DNA of 64,000 nt from Marinihelvus fidelis (GCF_008725655.1 NZ_VYXP01000002.1:186001-250000), one strand, 5' to 3'; numbered from the stretch's first letter, positions 1 to 11,905 are shown. The notes: generated from the sequence alone by a model not told the origin. Translations and numbers: made by a program.

Positions 1-69
1 GAAGTTGAAGTGCGCCGCCGGCGCAGCGACGACGGTCTCGAGACCACCCTGCATCGTGATGATGAGTGA
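1..69 (+). CDS. C-terminal end of an unidentified protein (partial)
   Basis: The first frame is open from base 1 and reads 22 codons ending in a charged tail (...TLHRDDE) before a TGA at 67-69. The gene would start outside the window and converge on recJ. The piece is too short to identify. The only support is the open frame and a tail that looks like coding sequence, so it could be chance. Confidence 0.35.
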   Translation, partial: EVEVRRRRSDDGLETTLHRDDE

Positions 70-70
70 G

Positions 71-98
71 GAGGTAGGAGGTAGGAGGTAGGAGGTAG
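71..98. repeat. Tandem heptamer repeat, GAGGTAG x4
   Basis: Four perfect copies of the 7-bp unit GAGGTAG lie between the preceding stop codon and the recJ 3' end. The array belongs with the other 7-bp arrays in this window, although its unit differs. Confidence 0.85.
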
Positions 99-130
99 GA
101 GACAGGCACCGCCTGCCGACAAAGCTTCCT

Positions 131-170
131 GTCACGCGTCACGCGTCACGCGTCACGCGTCACGCGTCAC
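131..170. repeat. Tandem heptamer repeat, GTCACGC x5.7
   Basis: Five perfect copies of GTCACGC plus a partial GTCAC run into the recJ stop codon (167-169 on the plus strand). The same unit follows dnaK at 14198, and a one-base variant lies upstream of the metB promoter at 11871. Confidence 0.9.
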
Positions 171-1885
171 CGGACGATGTGCTCGATCACGAGTTGCGCG
201 CTGGCCTGGCCGCGGAAATGATTCACATCAAGTCGGTACAGGAATCGCGCGCGGCGTGCGTCATCCAGGTCTTCGGGCAGCGTGCCAAAGGCAATCGCAT
301 CGATGACCTCGTGCCCATCCAGCGGCCGTAACACCATTTTCAGGTGGGCACCGCCGACCACGCGCTGGTCCAGGACCTCGAACGCGCCTTCGAACAGTGG
401 CTCGGGAAATCGCTGGCCCCAGGGGCCCATGGCGTGCAATTCGCGGGCGAAGTCCAGGTTCAGGTCGGCGGCAGCGAGCTCACCGTCGGTGACACGTTCA
501 GCCCGTGGGGGTTCATCAGCCAGGAAAAGCCGGGTGGAGGCCTCGAAGGCCGCGCGAAAGTCGTCGAGGCGGTTGGCGGCGATGGACAGGCCCGCGGCCA
601 TGGCATGGCCGCCGAATGCGTCGATCAGGCCCGGCTGGCGCGCGTCGACGTGGGCCAGCACATCGCGTACGTGCAGGCCCTTGATGGAGCGCGCCGAGCC
701 TTTCAGGCGAGCACTGCCCTCTTCTTCCGGCGCGAACGCGACCACCGGCCGGTGCGTGGCTTCCTTGACCCTGGAGGCGACCAGGCCAACGATGCCCTGG
801 TGCCATTCGGGGTCGTGAAGGCACAGGCTGAAGGGAACTTCGTCGCCCAGTTGCTCGATGATGGCGCTGACCTGGGCGCTGGCCGAATCCTGCATGGTGG
901 CCTGCATGGCGCGGCGCTGTTCGTTCAGGCCATCGAGCGTGGCCGCCAGTTCGCGGGCCTCTTCCACGTCATCGGCCAGCAGGCAGCGAATGCCCACGGC
1001 CATGTCTTCGAGCCGCCCGGCGGCGTTCAGGCGGGGCCCGACGGCAAAACCCAGGTCGCTGGCGCTCACATTTCGGTAATCCCGCTTGCCGGCCCGCAGC
1101 AGCGCCATGACGCCCGGGCTGGCCTGGCCGGCACGGATACGCCGCAGCCCCTGCTCGACCAGCACACGGTTGTTACGGTCCAGCGGCACCACGTCGGCGA
1201 CCGTGCCCAGCGCCACCAGGTCCAGCAGCATCCCCAGGTTGGGTTCCGGCCGCCGAGCGCCGAACCAGCCGCTGTCGCGTAAGCGCGCGCGCAGCGCTCC
1301 GGCCAGGTAAAACACCACGCCGACACCGGCCAGCGCCTTGCTGGGGAAATCATCGCCAGACAGGTTGGGGTTCACGATAGCGAAGGCCGGCGGCAACGAC
1401 TCACCCGGCAGGTGATGATCGGTAACGATGACATCGATGCCCAACTCCGCGGCACGAGTGATGCCATCATGGCAGCAGATGCCCGAGTCGACCGTCAGCA
1501 GTACATCCGGAGGTGATTCGGCCAGCGTGTCAACCAGGCCGGTGCTGAGTCCGTAGCCGAACTCAAAGCGATTAGGAACACGGAACTCGACGCCGGCCGC
1601 GCCCATGGCGCGCAGCGCGCGCACGGCCACCGCGGTGCCGGTCGCGCCGTCGGCGTCGAAATCACCGACCACCATGATGCGCTGGCCGGACTGGATGGCG
1701 TCCGCGAGCCGGTTGGCGGCGGCATCAAGGCCGGACAGGCCCTTCATTGGCGCCATGCGCGCCAGCGACAAGTCCAGCGCTTCGGCCTCGCGTACGCCGC
1801 GGGCCAGCAGGATGTCGCGCAGTACGGGGTGCAGCGTGGCAGGTAAGGCGTGTTCGCCACCGGGCACGGCCCGGCGGCGGATCAT
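167..1885 (-). CDS. recJ: Single-stranded-DNA-specific 5'-3' exonuclease RecJ
   Basis: RecJ degrades single-stranded DNA 5' to 3' in RecF-pathway recombination, mismatch repair and base excision repair. The 572-residue product carries the DHH phosphoesterase signatures: GDFDADGATG near residues 74-83, with its metal-binding aspartates, and VTDHH near 154-158. Length matches the E. coli enzyme (577). I chose the ATG at 1885 because the N-terminus (MIRRR) then aligns with known RecJ. A TTG at 1903, overlapping the greA stop as TTGA, is an alternative and adds six residues. It is the last gene of the run carA-carB-greA-recJ and is probably translationally coupled to greA. A heptamer repeat touches its stop codon. 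Confidence 0.96.
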   Translation of the reverse strand: MIRRRAVPGGEHALPATLHPVLRDILLARGVREAEALDLSLARMAPMKGLSGLDAAANRLADAIQSGQRIMVVGDFDADGATGTAVAVRALRAMGAAGVEFRVPNRFEFGYGLSTGLVDTLAESPPDVLLTVDSGICCHDGITRAAELGIDVIVTDHHLPGESLPPAFAIVNPNLSGDDFPSKALAGVGVVFYLAGALRARLRDSGWFGARRPEPNLGMLLDLVALGTVADVVPLDRNNRVLVEQGLRRIRAGQASPGVMALLRAGKRDYRNVSASDLGFAVGPRLNAAGRLEDMAVGIRCLLADDVEEARELAATLDGLNEQRRAMQATMQDSASAQVSAIIEQLGDEVPFSLCLHDPEWHQGIVGLVASRVKEATHRPVVAFAPEEEGSARLKGSARSIKGLHVRDVLAHVDARQPGLIDAFGGHAMAAGLSIAANRLDDFRAAFEASTRLFLADEPPRAERVTDGELAAADLNLDFARELHAMGPWGQRFPEPLFEGAFEVLDQRVVGGAHLKMVLRPLDGHEVIDAIAFGTLPEDLDDARRARFLYRLDVNHFRGQASAQLVIEHIVR

Positions 1886-1899
1886 TGGCGGCGAGCGCC

Positions 1900-2372
1900 T
1901 CAAACGTATTCGACGGAGACGATTTCCAGGTCGCGGGCGCCTGACGGGGCCTGCACCGTGGTCTCGTCGCCCTCCACCTTGCCGATCAGGGCGCGGGCGA
2001 TGGGCGATGAGATGGCGATGCGGTTTTCGTTGATGTCCGCTTCCAGGTCACCGACGATCTGGTAGGTGGTTTCATCACCACTTTCGACATCGGCCACCGT
2101 GACGGTGGCGCCGAAGACGACCTTGCCACCCGGGTTCAGCGACGCGACGTCGATGACCTGCGCGGAGGACAGCACCGATTCCAGGTGCTGGATACGGCCC
2201 TCGATAAAGCCCTGCTGCTCGCGCGCGGCATGGTACTCGGCGTTTTCCTTCAGGTCGCCGTGCGCGCGCGCCTCGGCGATCGCGGCAATCACGGCTGGCC
2301 GGTCGGTTTTCTTCAGCCGGGCCAGTTCGGCGCGCAGGCGCTCGGAGCCCGCAAGGGTCAATGGATCACGGT

Positions 2373-2376
<4 letters not shown>
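1900..2376 (-). CDS. greA: Transcription elongation factor GreA
   Basis: GreA binds backtracked RNA polymerase and stimulates cleavage of the 3' RNA end so that elongation resumes. The 158-residue product has the usual length. It has an N-terminal coiled-coil part ([18 protein letters not shown]) with the acidic tip region around residues 35-50 ([18 protein letters not shown]), and a C-terminal FKBP-like part ending in ...[10 protein letters not shown]. The start codon overlaps the carB stop by four bases (ATGA), so it is likely translated from the same message as carB. Confidence 0.97.
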
Positions 2377-5597
<3,221 letters not shown>

Positions 5598-5660
5598 CGT
5601 TTGTTTGGTTGCTTGGTTGCTTTACTGGGTTGCTTGGTTTGGTGGCTTGGTTGCGTTTTG
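5598..5660 (-). promoter_or_regulatory. A/C-rich leader without Shine-Dalgarno before carB
   Basis: On the carB sense strand the ~60 nt before the ATG are built from variants of GCAACCAA and contain very few G. No purine-rich ribosome binding site is present. Such unstructured CA-rich stretches can support initiation without a Shine-Dalgarno sequence; that role here is an inference. Confidence 0.45.
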
Positions 5661-5680
5661 GGTGGTGGGGTCCGGTTGGG

Positions 5681-5845
5681 TTTTTTACCGCAGATTTCGC
5701 GAATTTCGCAAATTACGCGAAAACATTTATATGTGTTGCCAATAGGTTAGGTGACATTATTGCTGTAACTCCTCATGTTATTGAGGGGGCAACTGCCCCT
5801 AAACCTTTCGCGCCCTTCGCGTCATTTGCGCAATTTGCGGTAAAA
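5681..5845. repeat. Inverted repeat (REP/MITE-like) in the carA-carB spacer
   Basis: The left arm (about 5681-5724) begins TTTTTTACCGCAGATTTCGC. The right arm (about 5805-5845) is its imperfect inverse, ending GCAATTTGCGGTAAAA. Between them lies a shorter palindrome, GGGGCAACTGCCCC, at 5786-5799. ACCGCA-anchored inverted repeats of this sort resemble dispersed non-coding elements. I see no coding capacity, and no second copy elsewhere in the window. Confidence 0.6.
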
Positions 5846-5889
5846 CCCTCAGCGCGACCCACCTGGCCCGCCAAAGCGCAGTCCTTTCA

Positions 5890-7041
5890 TCAGGCGCCCG
5901 CACTCTCGATCCGCGCCGTCGCCGCTTCCATCGCGGTGATGAAACGGTCGAACAGCGGCTGGATATCGTGCGGGCCGGGGCTGGCTTCCGGGTGACCCTG
6001 GAAGCTGTAGGCCGGGCGGCCGATCAGTTCGATACCCTGCAGGCTGCCGTCGAACAGCGAACGGTGGGTGGCGCGTACGCCGTCCGGCAGGCTGTCTTCG
6101 TCCACCGCAAAACCATGGTTCTGGCTGGTGATGTATACGCGGCCGTCGTCCAGGTCCTGCACCGGGTGGTTGGCACCGTGGTGGCCAAACTTCATCTTCA
6201 CCGTCTTCGCGCCCACGGCCAGGCCCAGCAGCTGGTGGCCCAGGCAGATACCGAACAGCGGCACGCCGCGGTCCAGCAGGTCACGAATGGCGGTGATGGC
6301 GTAGTCGCAGGGCTCAGGGTCACCGGGGCCATTGGACAGGAACACGCCGTCCGGCTCCAGCGCCATCACCTGCGAGGCAGGCGTCTGCGCCGGCACCACG
6401 GTGACGCGGCAGCCACGGTCGGCCAGCATGCGCAGGATGTTGCGCTTGATGCCGAAATCGTAGGCGACCACGTGGAAGTCGCCGCTGGTGGTGGCGAATG
6501 CGCAGTCGTCCAGGTCCCAGCTGCCCTCTTCCCAGGTGTACGCGGCGTTGGTGGTGACCTCGCGCGCCAGGTCCTGGCCGGCCATGCCGCCGAACGCCTT
6601 CGCCTTGGCCAGCGCATCGGCCTCGTCGATGGTCTCGGCGCAGACCAGGCAGCCACCCTGGGCGCCCTTCTCGCGCAGGATGCGCGTCAGGCGGCGTGTA
6701 TCGATGCCGGCGATGCCGACAACGTTGTTCTGTTCCAGGTACTCGGACAGCGACAGTTCGCTGCGCCAGTTGCTCAGGCGCCGCGGCACGTCGCGGACGA
6801 TCAGCGCAGCGGCCTTGATGCCGTCGGCCTCTTCGTCGGTGGCGTTGCAGCCGGTGTTGCCGATGTGCGGGAAGGTCAGGGTCACTAACTGGCCGGCGTA
6901 GGACGGGTCGGTGAGAATTTCCTGGTAACCGGTCATCGCGGTGTTGAACACCACCTCGCCGACGGTTTCACCCGCCGCACCGATTGCCACACCGTGAAAA
7001 ACACTGCCATCCGCCAATGCCAAAACTGCTTTAAGACCCAC
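5890..7041 (-). CDS. carA: Carbamoyl-phosphate synthase small (glutaminase) subunit
   Basis: CarA hydrolyses glutamine and passes ammonia to CarB. I place the start at the GTG at 7041, which gives 383 residues (E. coli 382). It begins [12 protein letters not shown], aligns with known CarA, and has GGAGG four bases upstream; a further upstream ATG at 7074 has no ribosome binding site. The N-terminal domain has the conserved [20 protein letters not shown]. The class I amidotransferase domain has the nucleophile in [10 protein letters not shown] and the histidine/glutamate in [13 protein letters not shown]. It follows a radical SAM gene after a 139-bp gap, so it probably has its own promoter. 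Confidence 0.97.
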   Translation of the reverse strand: MGLKAVLALADGSVFHGVAIGAAGETVGEVVFNTAMTGYQEILTDPSYAGQLVTLTFPHIGNTGCNATDEEADGIKAAALIVRDVPRRLSNWRSELSLSEYLEQNNVVGIAGIDTRRLTRILREKGAQGGCLVCAETIDEADALAKAKAFGGMAGQDLAREVTTNAAYTWEEGSWDLDDCAFATTSGDFHVVAYDFGIKRNILRMLADRGCRVTVVPAQTPASQVMALEPDGVFLSNGPGDPEPCDYAITAIRDLLDRGVPLFGICLGHQLLGLAVGAKTVKMKFGHHGANHPVQDLDDGRVYITSQNHGFAVDEDSLPDGVRATHRSLFDGSLQGIELIGRPAYSFQGHPEASPGPHDIQPLFDRFITAMEAATARIESAGA

Positions 7042-7062
7042 GCGACCTCCAGACAAACAAAA

Positions 7063-7088
7063 CGGGAATACCATGACTGGGATTCCCG
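7063..7088 (-). promoter_or_regulatory. Palindrome in the carA leader
   Basis: CGGGAAT (7063-7069) and ATTCCCG (7082-7088) form perfect 7-bp arms around a 12-base centre, about 20 bases upstream of the carA GTG. A possible -10 element (TACAAT on the minus strand, 7167-7172) lies further upstream, so the palindrome would be in the leader or act as an operator. The regulator is unknown. Confidence 0.4.
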
Positions 7089-7180
7089 CTTAGATTAATT
7101 CGTAAATTGTTTACTCAGCTCCGCCAGAATTCGCACCCTGCGGAACCGTTTCCTCTAAGCGTACAGATTGTACCGAAGCC

Positions 7181-8401
7181 CTACCCCTCAAGTCCATTTT
7201 GTAGACGATTTTGCAGGGCTTTTTCGCGCCATTGCGTCATATTGCCCAGGTCCACGAACGGATCGTCCAGCGCCGGGTCGGCCATGACCGCCAGGAAGGC
7301 CTCGTGCTCCGGGTGCTCGGGGCGCCACGGACACTGCGCTTCAAACTCGCGTTTTGGCCACGTGCCCCAGTCCACCAGGCGGGAAAAATAGGCCCGGTCG
7401 GCGCCCAGCCGGCGTGCCAGTTCGACAAATGCCGGCATCTCGCGGTAGTTCGCGGCCTGTACGACGAAATCGTAGCGCAGGTTGCGGATTTCGCCGTGGC
7501 GACGCAACTGGCCCAGGCGCTCACAGTTCGCCATCAGCGTGGCCCAGTGGCCTCCGCGGCGGGTGATGGCGTAGGTGTCTGCGGTCGCGGCATCGAACGA
7601 CACCAGGATGCTGGAGATGTTGCCGTGCACCCCTTCCATTCGCTTCCAGTTGCGCGGTGTCAGCAACACGCCGTTGGTCTGCAGCGCGATCTTCATGTTC
7701 GGGTAGCGGTTGCCGTCCAGCGTGTACAGAAGCTCGCGGTAGGCGCGGCTGGCGAACGGGTCGCCGGAGCCGGTGATCGACAGCGTGAAGTCGGCCTCGT
7801 TAGGCTCTGCCAGCCAGTCGGCCAGGAATCGCTCCTGGATCTCGGCGATGCGATCGAAGGCCTTGCCCTCGTTGATCACCACACGCTCGGTCCGGCAACT
7901 GGGGCAATACAGGTTGCAGGACGCGTCGTTAACCATGTTGATAAAGGTCGGCAGCGTGTCCATGGTGGTCGCGCGCGCTTTGACAACATCACCGTAGACC
8001 GGGTCCTTTTCGGCCTCCTCGATACTGGGCAGTTCGCCGTTCTGGATGACCGGGCAGCGCTCATGGTTGCAATAACGGAAGCTGCCGTCGTAGATGCTTT
8101 CGCGGATCTTCTGCATCACCGGCCCGTTCCAAAGCTGGCGCATGGACTGGTGCTTGACGTTGCCCATCGGGGTCGGCAGCCAGGCCGAGCAGCAGGTGTA
8201 GCAGGCGCCGGAGTGCATCAGGTCAACCTGCTTGAACGGATTCGGGCAGAAGCGCCCGGCCAGCGGCGCCGCGTCGCCCTGCGAGCCCAGCGAAGGTGCA
8301 CCAAACAGCCGTGTTTTCAGCCGCGACAGGCGCACGCGCTGGCCCCAGCTGAGCCTGGCCAGGCGGGCTTTGACCTTGTTGAACAGTGTGCGTGTCGACA
8401 T
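7181..8401 (-). CDS. Radical SAM protein with N-terminal SPASM-like cysteines
   Basis: The 406-residue product has the radical SAM cluster motif CNLYCPSC (Cys162, Cys166, Cys169), which binds the iron-sulfur cluster that cleaves S-adenosylmethionine. Ahead of it lies a cysteine-rich segment (Cys52, Cys67, Cys70, Cys71, Cys111, Cys116) like the auxiliary-cluster (SPASM) domains of peptide-modifying or sugar-modifying members, but placed N-terminally. The frame stays open further upstream into dapB, but the product similarity begins at MSTRTLF (ATG at 8399-8401), 38 bases after dapB ends. Substrate unknown; no precursor peptide gene is visible nearby. It sits where dapB normally meets carA. Confidence 0.85.
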   Translation of the reverse strand: MSTRTLFNKVKARLARLSWGQRVRLSRLKTRLFGAPSLGSQGDAAPLAGRFCPNPFKQVDLMHSGACYTCCSAWLPTPMGNVKHQSMRQLWNGPVMQKIRESIYDGSFRYCNHERCPVIQNGELPSIEEAEKDPVYGDVVKARATTMDTLPTFINMVNDASCNLYCPSCRTERVVINEGKAFDRIAEIQERFLADWLAEPNEADFTLSITGSGDPFASRAYRELLYTLDGNRYPNMKIALQTNGVLLTPRNWKRMEGVHGNISSILVSFDAATADTYAITRRGGHWATLMANCERLGQLRRHGEIRNLRYDFVVQAANYREMPAFVELARRLGADRAYFSRLVDWGTWPKREFEAQCPWRPEHPEHEAFLAVMADPALDDPFVDLGNMTQWREKALQNRLQNGLEG

Positions 8402-8439
8402 CGATGGTTTCGCCCCGAGGGCGATTCGGCCTGCTGCGA

Positions 8440-9168
8440 TTATGGCGTGGCCGCGTCGATGCAGTCGAGCATGGTGTAGCGCCCGGGCGACCGTGAACAT
8501 AACCAGCGGGCCGCGTGCAGGGCCCCAAGCGCGAACAGCCGCCGGTCGTTGGCCACGTGACGAATTTCGATTTGTTCGTCGGCCAGTTCCAGCACCAGGT
8601 GGTGCTCGCCGATGGCGTCGCCCTCGCGCACGCTGTCGTATTCGACGTCGCCACCAATGGCTTCGCCCAACACTAACGCCGTGCCTGACGGCGCGTCCAG
8701 CTTGCCGGCGTGATGGATATCCAGTATCCGCGCCGGCGCGTCCGTGCCGACGAGTTCTCGCAGGCGCTTCGCCAGCACGAGGCAGGCGTTCAGGCCGATA
8801 CTGAAGTTGGCCGCCCATAACAACGGAATCTTCGCGGATGCCGTATCCAACTCGGCGCGCGCGGTCTCGTCCAGGCCAGTCGTGCCACTAACCAGGGGGA
8901 CGCCGTTGCCCGCGCACCACTGCGCCACGCTCGCGGCCCCTCCGGGCAGGCTGAAGTCGATGATGACGTCTGGCCTGACGACCAGCTGCTCCGGCGATGC
9001 CGCGTAGAGGTCTTCGGTAAGCCAGTCCGGCTGGTGACGGGCGATGACGCCGACCAGGCTGAAGCCAGCCGATTCCGAGGCCTCGGCCAGCTGTCGACCC
9101 ATGCGACCGGCACCGTGCAGGGCCAGCCTGGGGCGGTGCCCGCCTGTCGATGGGCGTGTTTCGCTCAA
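8440..9168 (-). CDS. dapB: 4-hydroxy-tetrahydrodipicolinate reductase DapB
   Basis: DapB reduces the dipicolinate precursor with NAD(P)H in the lysine/diaminopimelate pathway. The 242-residue product is somewhat shorter than the usual ~270. It has the dinucleotide-binding [10 protein letters not shown] (about 18-27) and the catalytic [14 protein letters not shown] motif with its active-site histidine and lysine. The start is a TTG that overlaps the dnaJ stop as TTGA; no ATG lies before the nucleotide-binding loop, so the TTG is well supported. It is probably co-translated with dnaJ, as in related genomes. Confidence 0.95.
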   Translation of the reverse strand: MSETRPSTGGHRPRLALHGAGRMGRQLAEASESAGFSLVGVIARHQPDWLTEDLYAASPEQLVVRPDVIIDFSLPGGAASVAQWCAGNGVPLVSGTTGLDETARAELDTASAKIPLLWAANFSIGLNACLVLAKRLRELVGTDAPARILDIHHAGKLDAPSGTALVLGEAIGGDVEYDSVREGDAIGEHHLVLELADEQIEIRHVANDRRLFALGALHAARWLCSRSPGRYTMLDCIDAATP

Positions 9169-10298
9169 GGCGTCATCCGGTCGAAGAACTCCTTCACACC
9201 ATCCAGCCAGCCCCGCGAGCGCGGGTGGTGGGTGGCGCTGTCACCAGAGGCCGTATCAAACTGACGCAACAGGTCTTTCTGCTCGCGGCTCAGCTTCACC
9301 GGCGTTTCCACCACCACGCGGCACATCAGGTCGCCACGGGCGCGGCTGCGGACGGACTTCACGCCCTTGCCGCGCAGTCGGAACATCTTGCCGGTCTGTG
9401 TCTCGGCCGGAACCTTCAATTTAACCTGGCCGTCCAGGGTCGGCAGTTCCAGCTCGCCACCCAGTGCGGCCGTCGTGAACGGCACCGGGACTTCGCAGTA
9501 CAGGTTGTCACCGTCGCGCTCAAACAGCGGGTGCTGGCGCACGCGCACTTCAACGTAGAGGTCACCGGGTGACGCGCCGTTGGGGCCCGCTTCGCCCTCG
9601 CCCGCCAGGCGAATGCGATCGCCGTTGTCGACGCCCGCGGGAATCTTCACCGACAGCGTACGGGTTTCCCGCACGCGGCCCTGACCGTGGCAGTCGCCAC
9701 AAGGATTGGCGATGGTCTGCCCGGCGCCATGACAGGCCGGACAGGTCTGCTGAACGGAGAAAATGCCCTGCTGCATACGGACCTGGCCGGCGCCGCCGCA
9801 GGTACCACAGGTTTCCTTCTTGCCGTCCTTGGCGCCGGAGCCCTTGCAGGTCTTGCAGCTGCCCAGGGTCGGCACGCGGATCTCGCGTTCCACACCGCTG
9901 ACGGCTTCTTCCAGGTCCAGTTCCATGGCAAAACGCAGGTCGGAGCCGCGCGCCTGCGCACGGCCGCCACCACGGCGTCCCTGGCCGAAAATATCCCCGA
10001 AAATGTCGCCGAAGATGTCGCCGACGTCACCCTGAAAGCCGCCCGGCCCGCCCGGGCCGCCACCCATGGACGGGTCGACACCGGCGTGACCAAACTGGTC
10101 ATAGGCCTGGCGCTTACGGTCGTCCTTCAGGACCTCGTAAGCCTCCTTGGCCTCGGTGAATTTTTCCTGCACCGTGGCGTCATCGGGGTTGCGGTCGGGG
10201 TGGTACTTCTGCGCCAGGCGGCGGTACGCCTTTTTCAGCTCGTCCGCACTCGCGCCCCGCTCCACACCGAGCACCTCGTAGTAATCGCGTTTTGCCAT
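9165..10298 (-). CDS. dnaJ: Chaperone DnaJ (Hsp40)
   Basis: DnaJ delivers unfolded substrates to DnaK and stimulates its ATPase. The 377 residues show the full type I layout: a J domain with the HPD motif (KYHPDRNP, about 32-39), a Gly-rich linker ([10 protein letters not shown]), and four CxxCxGxG zinc-finger repeats beginning [24 protein letters not shown] and CGDCHGQG. The substrate-binding C-terminal domains follow. It is separated from dnaK by about 3.9 kb of other genes, unusual for this family. A possible heat-shock promoter lies in the 95 bp upstream. Confidence 0.98.
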   Translation of the reverse strand: MAKRDYYEVLGVERGASADELKKAYRRLAQKYHPDRNPDDATVQEKFTEAKEAYEVLKDDRKRQAYDQFGHAGVDPSMGGGPGGPGGFQGDVGDIFGDIFGDIFGQGRRGGGRAQARGSDLRFAMELDLEEAVSGVEREIRVPTLGSCKTCKGSGAKDGKKETCGTCGGAGQVRMQQGIFSVQQTCPACHGAGQTIANPCGDCHGQGRVRETRTLSVKIPAGVDNGDRIRLAGEGEAGPNGASPGDLYVEVRVRQHPLFERDGDNLYCEVPVPFTTAALGGELELPTLDGQVKLKVPAETQTGKMFRLRGKGVKSVRSRARGDLMCRVVVETPVKLSREQKDLLRQFDTASGDSATHHPRSRGWLDGVKEFFDRMTP

Positions 10299-10346
10299 TG
10301 CTCGCTCTGAAACCGTTGATTGTCATTGTGTTTTTGACTCCCCCAG

Positions 10347-10375
10347 ATGTGAGGTCCGGGGGCACGGAATTCAAG
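10347..10375 (-). promoter_or_regulatory. Possible weak sigma-32 promoter before dnaJ
   Basis: On the minus strand CTTGAAT (10369-10375) lies 14 bases before CCTCACAT (10347-10354). The -35 is good but the -10 is a poor match to CCCCATNT. It would give dnaJ a heat-shock promoter now that it is separated from dnaK. The match is suggestive only. Confidence 0.3.
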
Positions 10376-10393
10376 CGGCAATTTGGGCTGGAA

Positions 10394-11587
10394 TCAGCCC
10401 AGTCGTGCCACGCCCTCGGGCAGCTGCAGCGACTGCTGCGCGCGCTCCAGGCCGGCGGCAAGATCCGCCACCAGGTCCGCGGCGCGCTCGATGCCCACCG
10501 AAAGGCGCAGCAGGGTCGGCGCGATGCCGGCCTCGGCCTGCGCCTCTTCGCTCATGGCGGCGTGGGTCATGCTGCCCGGATGGCAGACCAGGCTCTCGAC
10601 ACCACCCAGCGACTCGGCCAGCGTGAAAAACTTCAGCCCATCGAGGAACGCCCGCACCTGCGCCTCGCCACCCGCCAGCTCAAAGCTGACGATGGAGCCG
10701 AACAGGTCCTGCTGGCTGGTGGCCAGGGCATGATCCGGATGCGACTTCAGTCCCGGCCAGTTCACCTGCTTCACGGCCGGGTGGCCGTCCAGCGCGGTGG
10801 CCACTTCGGCCACGTTTTCCTCGTGACAGCGCAGCCGCGCGTGCAGCGTGCGCAGGCCGCGCATGACCTGCGAGCAGTCCCACGGCGACGCGGTCGAGCC
10901 GACGCAGTTCGCCCACCAGGCCAGCTGCTCCAGCAGTTCGGACTCGCGCGCCACCACGGCACCGCCGACCACGTCACTGTGGCCATTGATGTACTTGGTG
11001 GTGGAATGCACGACGATGTCGGCGCCCAGATCCAGCGGCTGCTGGCCCAGCGGCGTCAGGAAGGTGTTATCGACCACCAGCAGCGCGCCGCACTCGCGGG
11101 CGATGGTCGCCACGCGGCGAATGTCGGTGACACGCAGCAGCGGGTTGCTCGGCGTTTCCACCCAGATGATGCGCGGGCGAATCTCGCGGCACTGGCGGCG
11201 CAGCGCGTCCAGGTCGCAGAAATCCAGGAACCGGGTCTTGAAACGGCCGATGTTCGCCAGCGAGTCGAACGCCCGGTAGCAACCGCCGTAGCAGTTGTGC
11301 GGTGCGACGATGGTGTCGTTGGGGCCAAGCAGGAACGTCGGCAGCACCACCGCGGACATGCCGGTGTTGGTGATGACGGCGCCGGTGCCGTTCTCGAGCT
11401 GCGCGATGGCGTCACCCAGCTGGTCGCGGGTGGGGTTGCCGCTGCGGGAATAGTCGTACTCGCGCTTGCCGCCCAGGCCCTCGAAGCTGTAGTTCGTGGA
11501 CAGGTACAACGGCGGCATCACCGAACCGTGCTGTGTGTCGGAGTCAATTCCGGCGCGGACGGTCTGGGTGATTCGATTGCGTTTCAT
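10394..11587 (-). CDS. metB: Cystathionine gamma-synthase family PLP enzyme (MetB-like)
   Basis: This enzyme family joins cysteine (or sulfide) to an activated homoserine in methionine synthesis. The 397-residue product has the Cys/Met-metabolism PLP fold: the YSRSGNPTRDQL substrate-loop motif (about 46-57), NTGMSAV, VVDNTF (171-176) and the PLP lysine in STTKYINGHSD (Lys198). It could be cystathionine gamma-synthase or a close O-acyl-homoserine sulfhydrylase; sequence alone favours the former. A SAM-I riboswitch lies in its 5' leader, which independently supports a methionine role. A small hairpin (GGGCTG-ATTC-CAGCCC) overlaps its stop codon. It lies between dnaK and dnaJ, which are usually adjacent. 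Confidence 0.93.
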   Translation of the reverse strand: MKRNRITQTVRAGIDSDTQHGSVMPPLYLSTNYSFEGLGGKREYDYSRSGNPTRDQLGDAIAQLENGTGAVITNTGMSAVVLPTFLLGPNDTIVAPHNCYGGCYRAFDSLANIGRFKTRFLDFCDLDALRRQCREIRPRIIWVETPSNPLLRVTDIRRVATIARECGALLVVDNTFLTPLGQQPLDLGADIVVHSTTKYINGHSDVVGGAVVARESELLEQLAWWANCVGSTASPWDCSQVMRGLRTLHARLRCHEENVAEVATALDGHPAVKQVNWPGLKSHPDHALATSQQDLFGSIVSFELAGGEAQVRAFLDGLKFFTLAESLGGVESLVCHPGSMTHAAMSEEAQAEAGIAPTLLRLSVGIERAADLVADLAAGLERAQQSLQLPEGVARLG

Positions 11588-11590
11588 GGC

Positions 11591-11640
11591 TAGGCCTCAT
11601 TTCCAGTATTAATATCGATAAATACTCACTGGAAACTCCG
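11591..11640 (-). promoter_or_regulatory. Hairpin next to the metB ribosome binding site
   Basis: On the minus strand TTTCCAGT and ACTGGAAA form a stem that continues with TATT/AATA and ends just before GAGG, seven bases from the metB ATG. The 3' arm GGAAATGAG repeats the P1 3' strand of the riboswitch (GGAAATGAG), so alternative pairing is possible. A translational switch is inferred. Confidence 0.45.
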
Positions 11641-11710
11641 GCCTTTGGCGGAGGGGCCCGATCCCATCACCCTGCTGGTTAAACTGTGGTCGCGGGGTGC
11701 TGACCGAACA

Positions 11711-11826
11711 CTCATTTCCCGGAAACCTCGATGGGCTTCCGCAGGAGTTGGCACCTTTTCGGAGTGGTTAACCCCCGAAGGTTGCCCCGGCGTCTAAGGG
11801 CCTGTCCCTCTGCCGGTCTCAATGAG
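11711..11826 (-). promoter_or_regulatory. SAM-I (S-box) riboswitch in the metB leader
   Basis: Read on the minus strand, this 116-nt stretch has the S-box core: P1 closed by CTCATT (11821-11826) and AATGAG (11711-11716), then AGAGGGACAGGCCCTTAGA, CCGGGGCAACC, and AAAAGGTGCCAACTCCTGC. These are the conserved SAM-I landmarks in the right order and spacing. It follows a good promoter directly and precedes metB by about 120 nt. S-adenosylmethionine would repress the gene. The expression platform appears to be the hairpin just before the ribosome binding site rather than a clear poly-U terminator. Confidence 0.93.
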
Positions 11827-11838
11827 TTGTAGCGAACT

Positions 11839-11866
11839 AGTTTACCGGCAACTGGCGGACTGTCAA
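11839..11866 (-). promoter_or_regulatory. Sigma-70 type promoter for the SAM riboswitch and metB
   Basis: On the minus strand TTGACA (11861-11866, perfect -35), a 16-base spacer and TAAACT (11839-11844) precede the riboswitch by about 12 bases. Transcription would start almost exactly at the aptamer. Confidence 0.75.
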
Positions 11867-11870
11867 GGTG

Positions 11871-11905
11871 GTGACGGGTGACGGGTGACGGGTGACGGGT
11901 GACGA
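11871..11905. repeat. Tandem heptamer repeat, GTGACGG x4 plus GTGACGA
   Basis: Five 7-bp units directly abut the upstream side of the metB -35 element. On the opposite strand the unit is CCGTCAC, one base from the GTCACGC family at 131 and 14198. A looser GGCGCGCT repeat follows at 11947-11972. The rest of 11906-12029 shows nothing recognisable apart from a GGAGGG ribosome binding site at 12018-12023. Confidence 0.85.

Noticed and set aside
131-170. CRISPR array
   Set aside because: The units are 7 bp and directly abutting, without spacers; no cas gene is present in the window.
8402-8818. An upstream extension of the radical SAM gene (to 545 residues)
   Set aside because: The extension runs out of frame through dapB, has no domain similarity, and an ATG at 8401 gives a sensible N-terminus.
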